From assembly GCA_001898825.1 (NCBI GenBank), contig MKVK01000013.1, forward strand, positions 99,833 to 163,832: a stretch of 64,000 nt of DNA, given 5' to 3'. Position numbers and translations under genes: made by a program. The notes under the pieces were generated by a model. It saw only the letters and a list, made by a program, of their open reading frames with translations, had not been told where the DNA came from and searched no databases. The first letter of the stretch is position 1. Every line of letters starts with the position of its first letter. The DNA comes from Magnetospirillum sp. 64-120. GTDB lineage: Bacteria; Pseudomonadota; Alphaproteobacteria; Rhodospirillales; Magnetospirillaceae. Positions 55,970 through 64,000 of the stretch are shown here, in pieces.

Positions 55970-55983
55970 CATGGCAGTGCCCC

Positions 55984-56517
55984 TTACTTCTTCTTGCCTT
56001 CCTTGCGCAGGATGGTCTCGGTCGAGTACTTGATACCCTTGCCCTTGTAGGGCTCGGGACCACGGAACGACCGGATCTCTGCGGCAAGCTGACCCACGAT
56101 TTGCTTATCGCGGCCAGTGATGGAAATAGCGGTGGGCTTTTCGCACTTCATGGTGACGTCATCCGGAATCGGATAGTCGATATCGTGGGAATAGCCCAGG
56201 GCCAGCTTCAAGGTCTTGCCTTCGACAGCGGCGCGGTAACCCACGCCGTTGATCTCCAGGTTGACGGTGAAACCGTCGGACACGCCCTTGACCATGTTGT
56301 TGATCAAGGCACGGGTGGTGCCCCACATCATGCGCGCACGCTTGGTTTCCGACTTGGGCTTCACCCAAACTTCGGAGCCTTCGATGGTGGTTTCCACTTC
56401 GTCCGACAGGGGCATGCGGGATTCACCCAGCTTGCCCTTGGCGATGAATTCGGCACCGGCGATCTGGACAGTGACTCCAGACGGCACCGGCACGGGATAT
56501 TTGCCGACTCGCGACAT
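55984..56517 (-). CDS. rplF: 50S ribosomal protein L6
   Basis: 177 residues. [20 protein letters not shown] at the start and [20 protein letters not shown] near the end identify L6, with its two related domains. It sits near the factor-binding site of the 50S subunit. Confidence 0.97.
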   Translation of the reverse strand: MSRVGKYPVPVPSGVTVQIAGAEFIAKGKLGESRMPLSDEVETTIEGSEVWVKPKSETKRARMMWGTTRALINNMVKGVSDGFTVNLEINGVGYRAAVEGKTLKLALGYSHDIDYPIPDDVTMKCEKPTAISITGRDKQIVGQLAAEIRSFRGPEPYKGKGIKYSTETILRKEGKKK

Positions 56518-56531
56518 CTGTCAGTCCCTCC

Positions 56532-56930
56532 TTAGAACACCTGGCAGAGAACTTCACCGCCGACATTGGCGGTGCGGGCTTCGCTATCGCTCATGACGCC
56601 ACGCGGCGTCGAGAGGATGGAGATACCCAGTCCGTTGGCCACACGGTCAAGATCAGCGATCTTCGAATACACGCGACGACCGGGGGTCGAAACGCGGGAA
56701 ATCGTGGTGATCACCGGCTTGCCTTCGTGGTACTTCAACTCGATGGTCAGTTCGGACACGCCGGTACGAACTTCCTTCTTGCTGTAGCCACGGATGTAGC
56801 CTTCACGCTTGAGAACCTCGAGCACGTTCATGCGCAGGTTCGAGGCGGGCGAGGTCACGGCCGACTTGGCGGCGCGCTGACCATTGCGAATGCGGGCGAG
56901 CATATCGCCGAGCGGATCGGTCATAGACAT
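56532..56930 (-). CDS. rpsH: 30S ribosomal protein S8
   Basis: 132 residues. [20 protein letters not shown] and the C-terminal [31 protein letters not shown] identify S8 (quoted in two parts). It binds helix 21 of 16S rRNA; in E. coli it also represses the spc operon. Confidence 0.97.
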   Translation of the reverse strand: MSMTDPLGDMLARIRNGQRAAKSAVTSPASNLRMNVLEVLKREGYIRGYSKKEVRTGVSELTIELKYHEGKPVITTISRVSTPGRRVYSKIADLDRVANGLGISILSTPRGVMSDSEARTANVGGEVLCQVF

Positions 56931-56944
56931 TGTTTATGGCCTCC

Positions 56945-57250
56945 TTACCAGCTCGACTTAACCAGACCGGGAATCTGACCCAGATTACCCAGTTCGCGCA
57001 GCTTGTTACGGCAAATCTTGAACTTGCGGTAATTGCCACGGGGACGGCCGGTGATCTCGCACAAAAGGCGAGTACGGTTCTTGGCCGAGTTCCGCGGAAC
57101 TTCGGCCAGCTTCAAAGCGGCCTGGAAACGCTCTTCCGGGGAAGAGTCGCGATCCATCACCTGAGCCTTCAGACGGGCGCGCTTGCCAGCGTACTGCTTG
57201 GCCAGCTTGGCGCGCTTGTTGTTGCGCTCGACAGAGCTGATCTTCGACAT
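56945..57250 (-). CDS. rpsN: 30S ribosomal protein S14, zinc-free type
   Basis: 101 residues. [20 protein letters not shown] and [20 protein letters not shown] identify S14. It is the long form without the CXXC zinc motifs. The start is ATG 57250. Confidence 0.96.
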   Translation of the reverse strand: MSKISSVERNNKRAKLAKQYAGKRARLKAQVMDRDSSPEERFQAALKLAEVPRNSAKNRTRLLCEITGRPRGNYRKFKICRNKLRELGNLGQIPGLVKSSW

Positions 57251-57266
57251 TGCTGCTACACTCCCA

Positions 57267-57809
57267 TCAGCCAGCGAACGGCATGTCGAAGCCCTTGAGA
57301 AGCGCCTTGGCTTCCGCATCGGACTTGGCCGTCGTGACGAAAATGATGTCCATGCCCCGGGTGGCATCAACCTTGTCGTAGTTGATTTCCGGGAAAATGA
57401 GCTGCTCCTTCAGGCCCAGCGAATAATTGCCGCGGCCATCGAAGCTCTTGCCCGGAACGCCGCGGAAGTCGCGGACGCGGGGCAGCGCAATGGTGATCAG
57501 ACGGTCAAGAAACTCGTACATGCGGTCAGCACGCAAGGTGACCTTACAGCCGACGATCTGACCTTCGCGCAGCTTGAACTGGGCGATGGACTTCTTGGCC
57601 TTGGTGGTCACCGGCTTCTGGCCAGCGATGGCGGTCAGCTCAGCCAAAGCGGCGTCGATCTTCTTGGCATCCTGGGCGGCTTCACCGACGCCCATGTTGA
57701 TGACGATCTTTTCCAGCTTCGGAACCTGCATGGGGTTCTTGTAGTTGAACTCTTCCTGCAGGGCCTGACGGACCTTGGTGTCATAGTGGGTACGCAGACG
57801 CGCGGTCAT
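57267..57809 (-). CDS. rplE: 50S ribosomal protein L5
   Basis: 180 residues from ATG 57809 (GGAG 9 nt upstream). [40 protein letters not shown] and [20 protein letters not shown] are diagnostic. It links 5S rRNA to the central protuberance and contacts S13. Confidence 0.97.
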   Translation of the reverse strand: MTARLRTHYDTKVRQALQEEFNYKNPMQVPKLEKIVINMGVGEAAQDAKKIDAALAELTAIAGQKPVTTKAKKSIAQFKLREGQIVGCKVTLRADRMYEFLDRLITIALPRVRDFRGVPGKSFDGRGNYSLGLKEQLIFPEINYDKVDATRGMDIIFVTTAKSDAEAKALLKGFDMPFAG

Positions 57810-57826
57810 GGTCTTATGCTCCCCCA

Positions 57827-58147
57827 TTACCGGTCGATGACTTCGCCGGACCGCTTGGCGACGCGGACCTTGCTACCGTCTTCCAGGACCTTGACGCCGA
57901 CGCGGGTCGGCTTGCCGTCCTTGGGATCGACGTGGGCGACGTTGGACACGTGCAGGGCGGCTTCCTGTTCGACGATGCCGCCCGCGTTGGAGGCGCTGGG
58001 GCGAACATGGCGCTTGACCTTGTTCACACCCTGGACGACCACACGCTCTTCCTTCGGATAAGCGGCGATGACTTCGCCCTTCTTACCCTTGTCCTTGCCG
58101 GCGATCACGATGACCTGATCGCCCTTCTTCACGTTCAGACCGGCCAT
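57827..58147 (-). CDS. rplX: 50S ribosomal protein L24
   Basis: 106 residues. [20 protein letters not shown] carries the KOW motif; [20 protein letters not shown] follows. An early-assembly 50S protein. Its first base overlaps the rplN stop. Confidence 0.97.
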   Translation of the reverse strand: MAGLNVKKGDQVIVIAGKDKGKKGEVIAAYPKEERVVVQGVNKVKRHVRPSASNAGGIVEQEAALHVSNVAHVDPKDGKPTRVGVKVLEDGSKVRVAKRSGEVIDR

Positions 58148-58515
58148 TAGAGCACCTCCGGAGCCAGCGAGATGATCTTCATGAACTTCTTCGCGCGAAG
58201 TTCACGGGTGACCGGGCCAAAAATACGGGTGCCGATCGGTTCGCCCTGCTTGTTGATCAGGACGGCCGCATTGGTGTCGAAACGGATCGCGGTGCCATCA
58301 GGACGACGGATTTCCTTGGCGGTGCGGACGATGACGGCGCGATGCACGTCACCCTTCTTCACCTTGCCACGCGGAATCGCTTCCTTGATGGAGACGACGA
58401 TGACGTCGCCCACATTGGCGATGGTGCGGTGGGAACCGCCCAACACCTTGATGCACTGCACCCGGCGGGCACCCGAATTATCGGCGACGTCCAGGTTGGT
58501 TTGCATCTGGATCAT
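58147..58515 (-). CDS. rplN: 50S ribosomal protein L14
   Basis: 122 residues. [20 protein letters not shown] and [20 protein letters not shown] are diagnostic. It contacts 16S rRNA in bridges B5/B8. Confidence 0.98.
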   Translation of the reverse strand: MIQMQTNLDVADNSGARRVQCIKVLGGSHRTIANVGDVIVVSIKEAIPRGKVKKGDVHRAVIVRTAKEIRRPDGTAIRFDTNAAVLINKQGEPIGTRIFGPVTRELRAKKFMKIISLAPEVL

Positions 58516-58556
58516 GTCGAGTTTCCTTTTCTAGATCGATATCGACGAGCAGGCGC

Positions 58557-58793
58557 TTAGGCCTGCTCGACGATCACTTCCCAGGTCTTGGTCTTCGAGA
58601 TCGGACGGCACTCGCAAATGCGGACAGTGTCGCCGGTCTTGAACTGGTTGTTCTCGTCGTGGGCGTGATACTTCTTCGAACGACGGATGAACTTCTTGTA
58701 GATCGGGTGCATGACGCGCCGTTCGACGCTGACCACCACGGTCTTGTCCATCTTGTCGCTGACGACGACGCCCTGGAGAATGCGCTTCGGCAT
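58557..58793 (-). CDS. rpsQ: 30S ribosomal protein S17
   Basis: 78 residues. [20 protein letters not shown] and [20 protein letters not shown] identify S17, a primary 16S rRNA-binding protein. Confidence 0.97.
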   Translation of the reverse strand: MPKRILQGVVVSDKMDKTVVVSVERRVMHPIYKKFIRRSKKYHAHDENNQFKTGDTVRICECRPISKTKTWEVIVEQA

Positions 58794-58806
58794 TGGCTAG
58801 TGCTCC

Positions 58807-59016
58807 TTAGGCGGCGGAAGCGGAACGGGTCCGCTCGCCGATGATGGTCTTGATGGTCGCGATTTCACGACGCACCTGGGTGACGCGGGCAGTGTTTTCC
58901 AGCTGGCCGGAGGCCTTCTGGAAACGCAGGTTGAACTGCTCCTTCTTCAGCGTCAGGAGAGCTTCCTGCAGCTGATCGTCGGTCTTGGCGCGCAGATCGC
59001 TGGACTTGGTCGCCAT
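58807..59016 (-). CDS. rpmC: 50S ribosomal protein L29
   Basis: 69 residues from ATG 59016. [20 protein letters not shown] and [20 protein letters not shown] identify L29, at the polypeptide exit tunnel. Confidence 0.96.
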   Translation of the reverse strand: MATKSSDLRAKTDDQLQEALLTLKKEQFNLRFQKASGQLENTARVTQVRREIATIKTIIGERTRSASAA

Positions 59017-59020
59017 GACT

Positions 59021-59434
59021 TTACTCCCCGATACGAACGATGAACTTGGTCTTGATCGGCAGCTTGGCAGCGGCCAGTTCAAAACCACGACGGGCCAAAT
59101 CTTCCGGCACGCCATCAACCTCGAACATCACGCGACCCGGCTTGACGCGGGCCACCCAATATTCGGGGGTACCCTTACCCGAGCCCATGCGGACTTCGGC
59201 GGGCTTGGTCGACACCGGCACGTCGGGGAAAATGCGGATCCACACGCGGCCCTGACGCTTCAGGTGGCGGGTGAGCGCGCGACGAGCCGCTTCGATCTGG
59301 CGAGCGGTGATGCGCTCCGGCTCCAGGGCCTTCAGGCCGAAGGCGCCGAAATTCAGCTGGGAACCGCCCTTGGCATCGCCATGGATGCGGCCCTTATGCT
59401 GCTTGCGGAACTTAGTACGCTTGGGCGAAAGCAT
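59021..59434 (-). CDS. rplP: 50S ribosomal protein L16
   Basis: 137 residues. [20 protein letters not shown] at the start and [20 protein letters not shown] later are diagnostic. It contacts A-site tRNA. It starts 17 nt after rpsC. Confidence 0.98.
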   Translation of the reverse strand: MLSPKRTKFRKQHKGRIHGDAKGGSQLNFGAFGLKALEPERITARQIEAARRALTRHLKRQGRVWIRIFPDVPVSTKPAEVRMGSGKGTPEYWVARVKPGRVMFEVDGVPEDLARRGFELAAAKLPIKTKFIVRIGE

Positions 59435-59451
59435 CTCTCTACCCTCTCAAA

Positions 59452-60138
59452 TCAGCGGCGTTCGACGGGAGCGGACTCGCCGGCGGCGCGCTTGTCCTGA
59501 GCCATGGGATCATGGGCCAGGATTTCACCCTTGAACACCCACACCTTGATACCGCAGGTACCATAGGTGGTCTTGGCGGTGCCGATACCGTAATCGATGT
59601 CGGCGCGCAGGGTGTGCAGGGGCACGCGACCTTCGCGGTACCACTCCATACGAGCGATTTCGGCGCCGCCCAAACGGCCCGAGCAGTTGATGCGGATGCC
59701 CTGGGCGCCCAGACGCATGGCCGACTGCACCGCGCGCTTCATGGCGCGGCGGAAGGACACACGGCGTTCCAGCTGCTGGGCGATGGACTCGGCCACCAGC
59801 TGGGCGTCCAGTTCCGGCTTGCGGATCTCGACGATGTTCAGGTGCACTTCGGAACCGGTCATCTTCGACAGCTGCTTGCGCAGCACTTCGATGTCCGCAC
59901 CCTTCTTACCGATCACCACGCCCGGACGGGCGGTGTGAATGGTGATGCGGGCCTTCTTGGCCGGACGCTCGATGATCACCCGCGACACGCCGGCCTGGGC
60001 CAGCTTCTTGCGCAGGTATTCACGCAGCTTCAGGTCCTCGTGCAGCATCTTGGCGTATTCGCCGTCGGCGAACCAACGGGAATCCCAGGTGCGGTTGATG
60101 CCGAGGCGCAGGCCAATCGGATTGACTTTCTGACCCAT
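59452..60138 (-). CDS. rpsC: 30S ribosomal protein S3
   Basis: 228 residues. [20 protein letters not shown] and the KH-domain [20 protein letters not shown] are diagnostic. It lies at the mRNA entry tunnel of the 30S subunit. Confidence 0.98.
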   Translation of the reverse strand: MGQKVNPIGLRLGINRTWDSRWFADGEYAKMLHEDLKLREYLRKKLAQAGVSRVIIERPAKKARITIHTARPGVVIGKKGADIEVLRKQLSKMTGSEVHLNIVEIRKPELDAQLVAESIAQQLERRVSFRRAMKRAVQSAMRLGAQGIRINCSGRLGGAEIARMEWYREGRVPLHTLRADIDYGIGTAKTTYGTCGIKVWVFKGEILAHDPMAQDKRAAGESAPVERR

Positions 60139-60142
60139 AGTC

Positions 60143-60529
60143 TTACTCCCCGGTCGCTTCTTCGCGTTCGCGAACGATGACGGTCAGGTTCGAGAACGGC
60201 TTCTCGATCCGGCCGACACGGCCGCGGGCGCGAGCGCGCCAGCGCTTCATCACCATGGCCTTGCCCACATAGGCTTCGGCCACATACAGACGATCAACGT
60301 CCAGCTGGTGGTTGTTCTCGGCGTTGGCGATGGCCGACTGCAGGACCGCCTTCACGGCGCCGGCGATGCGGCGCTTGGAGAAGGTCAGCTGGTGCAGGGC
60401 GACTTCCGCCTTCAGGCCGCGAATGGACGCAGCCACCAGGTTGAGCTTACGCGGGCTGGTGCGGATGGAAGACGAGAACGCCTTCGCTTCAATGTCCGCA
60501 AGCACGCGATCGGCAGGCTTCTTGCCCAT
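60143..60529 (-). CDS. rplV: 50S ribosomal protein L22
   Basis: 128 residues. [20 protein letters not shown] and the tunnel-loop region [20 protein letters not shown] identify L22. It begins 3 nt after rpsS. Confidence 0.97.
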   Translation of the reverse strand: MGKKPADRVLADIEAKAFSSSIRTSPRKLNLVAASIRGLKAEVALHQLTFSKRRIAGAVKAVLQSAIANAENNHQLDVDRLYVAEAYVGKAMVMKRWRARARGRVGRIEKPFSNLTVIVREREEATGE

Positions 60530-60532
60530 GGC

Positions 60533-60811
60533 TTACTTCCTCTTCGCCTTCTTGTCGACGCCGTGACCGTAATAGGTACGGGTCGGCGAGAATTCGCCAA
60601 ACTTGTGGCCGACCATGTTCTCGGTGACGAGAACGGGGATGAACTTCTGGCCGTTGTAGACGCCAAAGGTCAAACCAACGAAGTTCGGCAGGATGGTGGA
60701 ACGACGCGACCAGATCTTGACGACCTCGTTGCGACCGGACGCACGCGCCTTGTCTGCCTTCTTCAGCAGGTAACCGTCAACGAACGGACCTTTCCAAACG
60801 GAACGAGCCAT
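60533..60811 (-). CDS. rpsS: 30S ribosomal protein S19
   Basis: 92 residues. [20 protein letters not shown] and [20 protein letters not shown] are diagnostic of S19, in the 30S head. Confidence 0.98.
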   Translation of the reverse strand: MARSVWKGPFVDGYLLKKADKARASGRNEVVKIWSRRSTILPNFVGLTFGVYNGQKFIPVLVTENMVGHKFGEFSPTRTYYGHGVDKKAKRK

Positions 60812-60825
60812 TTTCCCGTCCCTCC

Positions 60826-61653
60826 TTACTGAGCCTGACGGCGGCGCATGATCAGGCCATCCGTCTTCTTGTTGGAACGAGTCTTCTTGCCCTTGGTCGG
60901 CTTACCCCACGGGGTAACCGGATGACGGCCACCAGAAGTACGACCTTCACCACCACCATGCGGGTGGTCGATGGGGTTCATGGCGACGCCGCGGACATGC
61001 GGACGGAAGCCCATCCAGCGCTTGCGACCAGCCTTGCCCAGCGAGACGTTCTGCTGGTCGGGGTTGGACACGGCGCCGACGGTGGCCATGCATTCGCCAC
61101 GCACCACACGCAGCTCGCCCGAGGACAGACGCAGCTGGGCGTAGCCCTGGTCCTTGCCGACCAGCTGGACGAAGGTGCCGGCGGAACGGGCCATCTGGCC
61201 GCCCTTGCCAACCTTCAGCTCGACATTGTGGACCACGGTGCCGACCGGAATGTTCTTCAGCGGCAGGGCGTTGCCCGGCTTGATGTCGACCTTTTCGCCG
61301 GCGATGACGGTGTCACCAACGGCCAGGCGCTGCGGAGCCAGGATGTAGGCCTTCTCGCCGTCTTCATAACGCACCAGGGCGATGAAGGCGGTACGATTGG
61401 GATCGTATTCCAGGCGTTCGACAGTGGCGGCCACGTCGAACTTGTTGCGCTTGAAGTCGATCATGCGGTAACGGCGCTTGTGCCCGCCACCACGGAACCG
61501 GACGGTGATACGGCCCAGGTTGTTACGGCCGCCCTTCTTGCGCAGACCTTCGGTCAGCGAAGCTTCGGGCTTGCCCTTCCACAGTTCCGAACGGTCAACC
61601 GTAACCAGCTGACGACGGCCCGGGGTCGTGGGCTTGTAGTTCTTCAAAGCCAT
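60826..61653 (-). CDS. rplB: 50S ribosomal protein L2
   Basis: 275 residues. [20 protein letters not shown] at the start and the C-terminal [20 protein letters not shown] are diagnostic. A primary 23S rRNA-binding protein needed for subunit association and peptidyl transfer. Confidence 0.98.
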   Translation of the reverse strand: MALKNYKPTTPGRRQLVTVDRSELWKGKPEASLTEGLRKKGGRNNLGRITVRFRGGGHKRRYRMIDFKRNKFDVAATVERLEYDPNRTAFIALVRYEDGEKAYILAPQRLAVGDTVIAGEKVDIKPGNALPLKNIPVGTVVHNVELKVGKGGQMARSAGTFVQLVGKDQGYAQLRLSSGELRVVRGECMATVGAVSNPDQQNVSLGKAGRKRWMGFRPHVRGVAMNPIDHPHGGGEGRTSGGRHPVTPWGKPTKGKKTRSNKKTDGLIMRRRQAQ

Positions 61654-61657
61654 GGCG

Positions 61658-61966
61658 TCAGACTCCCGTCGTCACGTCGATGGTCTGGCCTTCGGCCAGA
61701 GTGACGATCGCCTTCTTGACGTCGTTGCGGACGCCGATACGGCCACGGAAACGCTTGACCTTGCCCTTGGCGACCAGGGTGTTCACCGCGGTCACCTTGA
61801 CCCCGAACACGCCTTCGATGGCGGCCTTGATCTCGGGCTTGGAAGCATTCAGCGGCACCTTGAAGGTGACCTGGTTGTGCTCGGAACCCATGGTCGCCTT
61901 TTCGGTGATCACGGGAGCGCGGATGATGTCGAACATCCGTTCCTTGGAGATGGTGACCTTGCTCAT
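61658..61966 (-). CDS. rplW: 50S ribosomal protein L23
   Basis: 102 residues. [20 protein letters not shown] and [20 protein letters not shown] identify L23, the exit-tunnel docking site for trigger factor and SRP. It overlaps rplD by 4 nt. Confidence 0.97.
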   Translation of the reverse strand: MSKVTISKERMFDIIRAPVITEKATMGSEHNQVTFKVPLNASKPEIKAAIEGVFGVKVTAVNTLVAKGKVKRFRGRIGVRNDVKKAIVTLAEGQTIDVTTGV

Positions 61967-62580
61967 TTCAGGCGAGCCTCCAGGGCGGCGACAGCGTCCT
62001 TGGTCAGCACCAGGGTGTCACGACGCAGGATGTCGTACACGTTGGCGCCGAGTTCCGGCAGCACGTCCACATGGGGGATGTTGCGCGACGCCAGGGCGAA
62101 GTTGCCTTCGACGGCGTTGTCGATGACCAGCACCGAGTTCCAGCCCAGCGCCTTGAACTGCGCGGCCAGAGCCTTGGTCTTGGGGGCAGCGGCAGCGGCC
62201 TTGTCCAGGACCACCAGCTTGCCTTCGGCGGCCTTGGCGGACAGCGCAACCTTCAGGGCCAGCTTACGCACCTTCTTCGGCATGTCGTAGGCGTGCGAAC
62301 GCACCACGGGACCGAAAATGGTGGCACCGCCGCGGAACTGCGGCGAACGCATGGAGCCCTGACGGGCACGACCGCCACCCTTCTGATTGAAGGGCTTCTT
62401 GGTGGTGCCGGAGATCTCGCTGATCCCCTTGGTCTTGTGAGTGCCGGCGCGGCGCTTCGACAGCTGATAGCTGACCATGCGGTGCAGCAGATCATTGCGA
62501 ACGGCCAGGCCGAACACGTCGTCAGAGAGATCGATCTCGCCGACGCTCTGGTTGTCCAGGCTGATAACCTTAGTCTTCAT
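61963..62580 (-). CDS. rplD: 50S ribosomal protein L4
   Basis: 205 residues from ATG 62580. [20 protein letters not shown] and the tunnel-loop [20 protein letters not shown] are diagnostic. In E. coli L4 also autoregulates the S10 operon; that has not been shown here. Confidence 0.97.
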   Translation of the reverse strand: MKTKVISLDNQSVGEIDLSDDVFGLAVRNDLLHRMVSYQLSKRRAGTHKTKGISEISGTTKKPFNQKGGGRARQGSMRSPQFRGGATIFGPVVRSHAYDMPKKVRKLALKVALSAKAAEGKLVVLDKAAAAAPKTKALAAQFKALGWNSVLVIDNAVEGNFALASRNIPHVDVLPELGANVYDILRRDTLVLTKDAVAALEARLK

Positions 62581-62591
62581 CGCCAGATTCC

Positions 62592-63287
62592 TCACTCGCC
62601 GGCTTCAGCGGCGGCCTTCAGAGCGGCCGGGAACGGCACGCCTTCGGGCAGCTTGCGCTTGACCGCGTCCTTGACCAGAACCCAGGAACCTTCAGCGCCG
62701 GGAACCGAACCCTTAACCAGGATCAGGCCGCGCGCCTCGTCGGTGGAAACCACCTTCAGGTTCTGAGTGGTCACCTGCTCAACGCCCAGGTGACCGGCCA
62801 TCTTCTTGCCCTTGAACACCTTGCCGGGGTCCTGACGCTGACCGGTCGAACCGTGCGAACGGTGCGACACGGACACGCCGTGGGTAGCTTCCAGACCGCG
62901 GAAGTTCCAGCGCTTCATACCGCCGGCAAAACCCTTACCGATGGTGGTGCCGGTGATATCCACGAACTGGCCGGGGATGAAATGGGCAGCCGACAATTCG
63001 ACGCCAACCTCGAGAACGTTCTCGGGGGAGACGCGGAATTCGACGAGCTTCTTCTTGGGCTCGACCTTGGCGGCCGCGAAGGTGGTGCGCTGCGCCTTGG
63101 CAACGTTCTTCACCTTGGCGGTACCAGCGCCGAGCTGAACGGCGGTGTAGCCGTCCTTTTCCACAGAGCGGGTCGAGACCACCTGAACGGTGTCGACCTT
63201 CAACACGGTGACGGGGATATGAGTCCCGTCCTCGGTGAAGATCCTCGTCATGCCGACCTTCTGGGCAATGAGACCGGATCGCATCAT
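62592..63287 (-). CDS. rplC: 50S ribosomal protein L3
   Basis: 231 residues. [20 protein letters not shown] and [20 protein letters not shown] identify L3, including the Gln site methylated in E. coli. ATG 63284 is one codon further in and is also possible. It lies 8 nt after rpsJ. Confidence 0.97.
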   Translation of the reverse strand: MMRSGLIAQKVGMTRIFTEDGTHIPVTVLKVDTVQVVSTRSVEKDGYTAVQLGAGTAKVKNVAKAQRTTFAAAKVEPKKKLVEFRVSPENVLEVGVELSAAHFIPGQFVDITGTTIGKGFAGGMKRWNFRGLEATHGVSVSHRSHGSTGQRQDPGKVFKGKKMAGHLGVEQVTTQNLKVVSTDEARGLILVKGSVPGAEGSWVLVKDAVKRKLPEGVPFPAALKAAAEAGE

Positions 63288-63295
63288 TACTGTCC

Positions 63296-63604
<309 letters not shown>

Positions 63605-63743
63605 ATTCACATCATCCGTTAAATCGGATCGGCGCCCCGCTATCGGGACGCCGATCAGTGAAACTCGGGTTTGGTTCAAAGAACCCCCCACAGTCAACCG
63701 TGTACAGCGGCTCTTGCGGGGACGGCGTAATGCCGAAGGCCGC

Positions 63744-63772
63744 TTTATACAGAGACTCGTCAGGGGGTGCAA
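63744..63772 (-). promoter_or_regulatory. Sigma-70-type promoter of the S10 operon
   Basis: On the minus strand TTGCAC (63772-63767) is spaced 17 nt from TATAAA (63749-63744), about 140 nt upstream of rpsJ. Together with the tuf terminator before it, this makes the S10 operon a separate transcription unit. The leader between the promoter and rpsJ has no recognised structure. Confidence 0.85.
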
Positions 63773-63791
63773 GCAGAGTCTGTGCGGCCTT

Positions 63792-63830
63792 GAAAAAGAA
63801 TCGGCCCCCGGTTTCCCGAGGGCCGAATTC
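63792..63830 (-). terminator. Rho-independent terminator after tuf
   Basis: On the minus strand GAATTCGGCCC-TCGG pairs with CCG-GGGGCCGATTC around a GAAA loop, followed by TTTTTC. It ends the tuf (str operon) transcript 63 nt after the stop. Confidence 0.88.
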
Positions 63831-63892
63831 CCAACACTTCAGCCTGAAAACCCAGGCGACGGTGAAACACCCCCGCCCGGATCATCAAGACT

Positions 63893-64000
63893 TTACGCGA
63901 TGATGGAAGCCACCACGCCGGCGCCGACGGTACGGCCACCTTCGCGGATAGCGAAGCGCAGGCCTTCGTCCATGGCGATCGGAGCGATCAGTTCCACGGT
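63893..64000 (-). CDS. tuf: Elongation factor Tu (partial, C-terminal 35 residues)
   Basis: Only the end of the gene is in the window: [20 protein letters not shown] followed by [15 protein letters not shown] and TAA. This is the EF-Tu domain III C-terminus. The gene continues beyond 64000 on the minus strand and would be the last gene of the str operon, before the S10 operon. Confidence 0.96.
   Translation of the reverse strand, partial: TVELIAPIAMDEGLRFAIREGGRTVGAGVVASIIA

Overview
The window looks like chromosomal DNA of a GC-rich alphaproteobacterium, most likely a Rhodospirillales member of the Magnetospirillum type. This is inferred from the ribosomal operon layout, the alphaproteobacterial palindromic repeats and the style of the flagellar, haem and C-P lyase genes; no 16S rRNA or other definitive marker is present. 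No tRNA, rRNA, CRISPR array, transposase or prophage was recognised.

Layout. 1-2579 (minus): a DevC/DevA/DevB-like ABC exporter, with the HlyD-type adaptor cut by the window edge. 2727-4791 (plus): two ECF sigma factors; the first is followed by a small membrane protein and a CnrX/CpxP-like periplasmic metal-sensor protein. 4890-14406 (plus): a late flagellar block, fliC-fliD-fliS-orf, then flgD-flgE-orf-flgN-like-flgK-flgL. 14468-21090 (plus): a Fur-box-controlled haem uptake operon (hemP, TonB-dependent receptor, tonB, hmuS, hmuT, hmuU, hmuV). 21085-22827 (minus): rsuA and an rsmC-like methyltransferase.

22846-37250 is a phosphonate (C-P lyase) region in two convergent arms. The plus arm carries an acetyltransferase and phnCDE (uptake), then two unknown genes; the minus arm is phnGHIJKLM. 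Between them lie terminators, a palindromic repeat and an AraC regulator. phnF (GntR family) is divergent from phnG and is followed by a DUF1045 2H-phosphoesterase gene that overlaps an endonuclease/exonuclease/phosphatase gene. Copies of a GTCTAGAC-like palindrome sit upstream of three of these units, with a weaker copy before phnC, suggesting a PhnF regulon. phnN and phnP are not present. The first unknown gene after phnE has an N-terminal segment that resembles the flagellin D1 helices.

37208-49178 is mixed metabolism and regulation: an SGNH hydrolase, an AcuR/AcuI-like pair with a CMD-family protein, a membrane diguanylate cyclase, a TetR/crotonase pair around an operator, thiC with a TPP riboswitch, an unknown 331-residue protein, and an ArsR/permease/thioredoxin-like operon.

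49214-64000 (minus) is the S10-spc-alpha ribosomal cluster: tuf (partial), rpsJ, rplC, rplD, rplW, rplB, rpsS, rplV, rpsC, rplP, rpmC, rpsQ, rplN, rplX, rplE, rpsN, rpsH, rplF, rplR, rpsE, rpmD, rplO, secY, adk, rpsM, rpsK, rpoA, rplQ. Sigma-70-like promoters are visible before rpsJ and rpsM, terminators after tuf and rplQ, and an unexpected terminator-like hairpin between rplO and secY. Nothing in the window is clearly a wholly new system. The best leads are the PhnF-motif regulon with its DUF1045/phosphatase pair, and the flagellin-like gene behind phnE.
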